This document shows positions 63,374-64,000 of a stretch of 64,000 nucleotides of DNA, piece by piece; position 1 is the stretch's first letter; every line of letters begins with the position of its first letter. This DNA comes from Tubulanus polymorphus (taxonomy: Eukaryota; Nemertea; Palaeonemertea; Tubulaniformes; Tubulanidae): contig NC_134025.1 of assembly GCF_964204645.1 (NCBI RefSeq), positions 31,464,001 through 31,528,000 on the forward strand, read 5' to 3'. Both the position numbers and the translations under genes were made by a program. Under the pieces are notes generated by a model that searched no databases, was not told the origin of the DNA, and saw nothing but the letters and a program-made list of their open reading frames with translations.

Positions 63374-64000
63374 ATTAAGAAATATATTTAAGGAGTCATC
63401 AAAAAAAGATCGGTCTAAGGCCATTCGCCTGCAAAGCCCTTCCAGTATTGGAAAACATACATCAAAATCATTCCACCTTTCGAGTTGGTTCCTATGCAGG
63501 AGGTGGACCCTGCTTCTCCCGTAAATGTGGAGCAGGAGGTCGCCCCTGCAGTGGTGACCCCGACAGAGGCGCCACAGCTTCAGACGCCTTCACTGCGTCG
63601 GTCGCCCCGTCGTAAGACAAAAGAGATAAATTACACAATAGGTACGGGGCGTCCGAAATCCAAAAAAAAAGGCAAACGTGCAGCTCGTCCTCCCCCACAG
63701 AGACAACCAAATTTTGAGGAGAGCAGTGATGAGGATGAATTCGTCAATCCTGGAGCGCAACAACCAAGACCTGCATCACCAATATCATTGACAGCGCCAA
63801 CATCAGACACGCGAGGATCTACAAGGGCTTAAAGAATGGAAAATGAAGCCAGCTCAGACATCAACACCGGGCGCTCCAGTGGGGGCGACACCCTCCCCGC
63901 ACCATTCTCCATCGCACGTGGCCCTGGGTGGTCTAGAAATAACGGTGAGTCTGTTCCTTACGCAATAGGTTCAGGACGTCAGGAAACAAAATATTCTAAT
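63374..64000 (+). pseudogene. right-end family, copy C (runs off the window)
   Basis: A TTTTTTCCAG acceptor, then a KASKKDRSKAIRL-type start with the same one-base shift as copy A. From about 63479 an open frame reads FELVPMQEVDPASPVN... LRRSPRRKTKEINYTIG, the basic GRPKSKKKGK segment, ESSDEDEFVNPGA, and stops at 63832. The tail differs from copies A and B. After the stop, ARGPGWSRN and a second PYAIGSGRQE repeat are readable. Other exons may lie to the right. Confidence 0.5.

Overview
This is a window of animal nuclear DNA. It has spliced genes with GT-AG introns, 72-nt leucine-rich-repeat exons, metazoan receptor families (an adhesion GPCR and a rhodopsin-class GPCR), a centrosomal protein and a C2H2 zinc-finger protein, together with short inverted-repeat transposons, tRNA-derived SINE-like sequences and a very heavy load of minisatellites. 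A marine invertebrate, perhaps a spiralian (mollusc, annelid, nemertean or similar), would fit, but the sequence alone does not settle the phylum. All gene names rest on motif and remembered-family recognition; no database search was run.

Layout. 1-342 (+): last two exons of a WD40-type protein. 1003-5866 (-): a two-exon gene of unknown function with a Cys/His cluster. 8866-9936 (+): a single-coding-exon peptide-receptor-like GPCR. 9937-13161: gene-free, with several hairpin/MITE elements. 13162-21549 (+): dipeptidyl peptidase III (DPP3), reconstructed completely in frame over 15 canonical coding exons, with alternative upstream first exons. 22398-24066 (+): a two-exon, 11-finger C2H2 protein. 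24388-26272: a 45-bp satellite array. 27459-32872 (-): a CEP126-like centrosomal gene whose introns are largely minisatellite. 35596-53095 (-): a 25-exon adhesion GPCR that I could splice end to end (1213 residues). Its ectodomain carries LRRs, a Ly6/uPAR-like domain, a hormone-receptor domain and a GAIN/GPS domain. 56100-64000 (+): a cluster of decayed copies of one unrecognised gene family, including a 14-unit array of 134 bp.

The genes do not form an operon or pathway. DPP3 and the zinc-finger gene are head-to-tail on +, and the CEP126-like and adhesion-GPCR genes are head-to-tail on -, so the two pairs converge on the 24-27 kb satellite region. Most non-coding sequence is tandem repeat: more than 20 arrays are visible, with units of 2 to 134 bp. 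Several arrays appear to descend from ends of mobile elements: a MITE terminal repeat, and the head of a tRNA-type SINE.

The strongest candidates for something new are the adhesion GPCR architecture (LRR + Ly6/uPAR + HormR + GAIN + 7TM), the alternative first exons predicting mitochondrial and cytosolic DPP3, the transposon-end-derived minisatellites, the uninterrupted CAG tract of about 128 repeats, and the tandemly amplified gene family at the right end.
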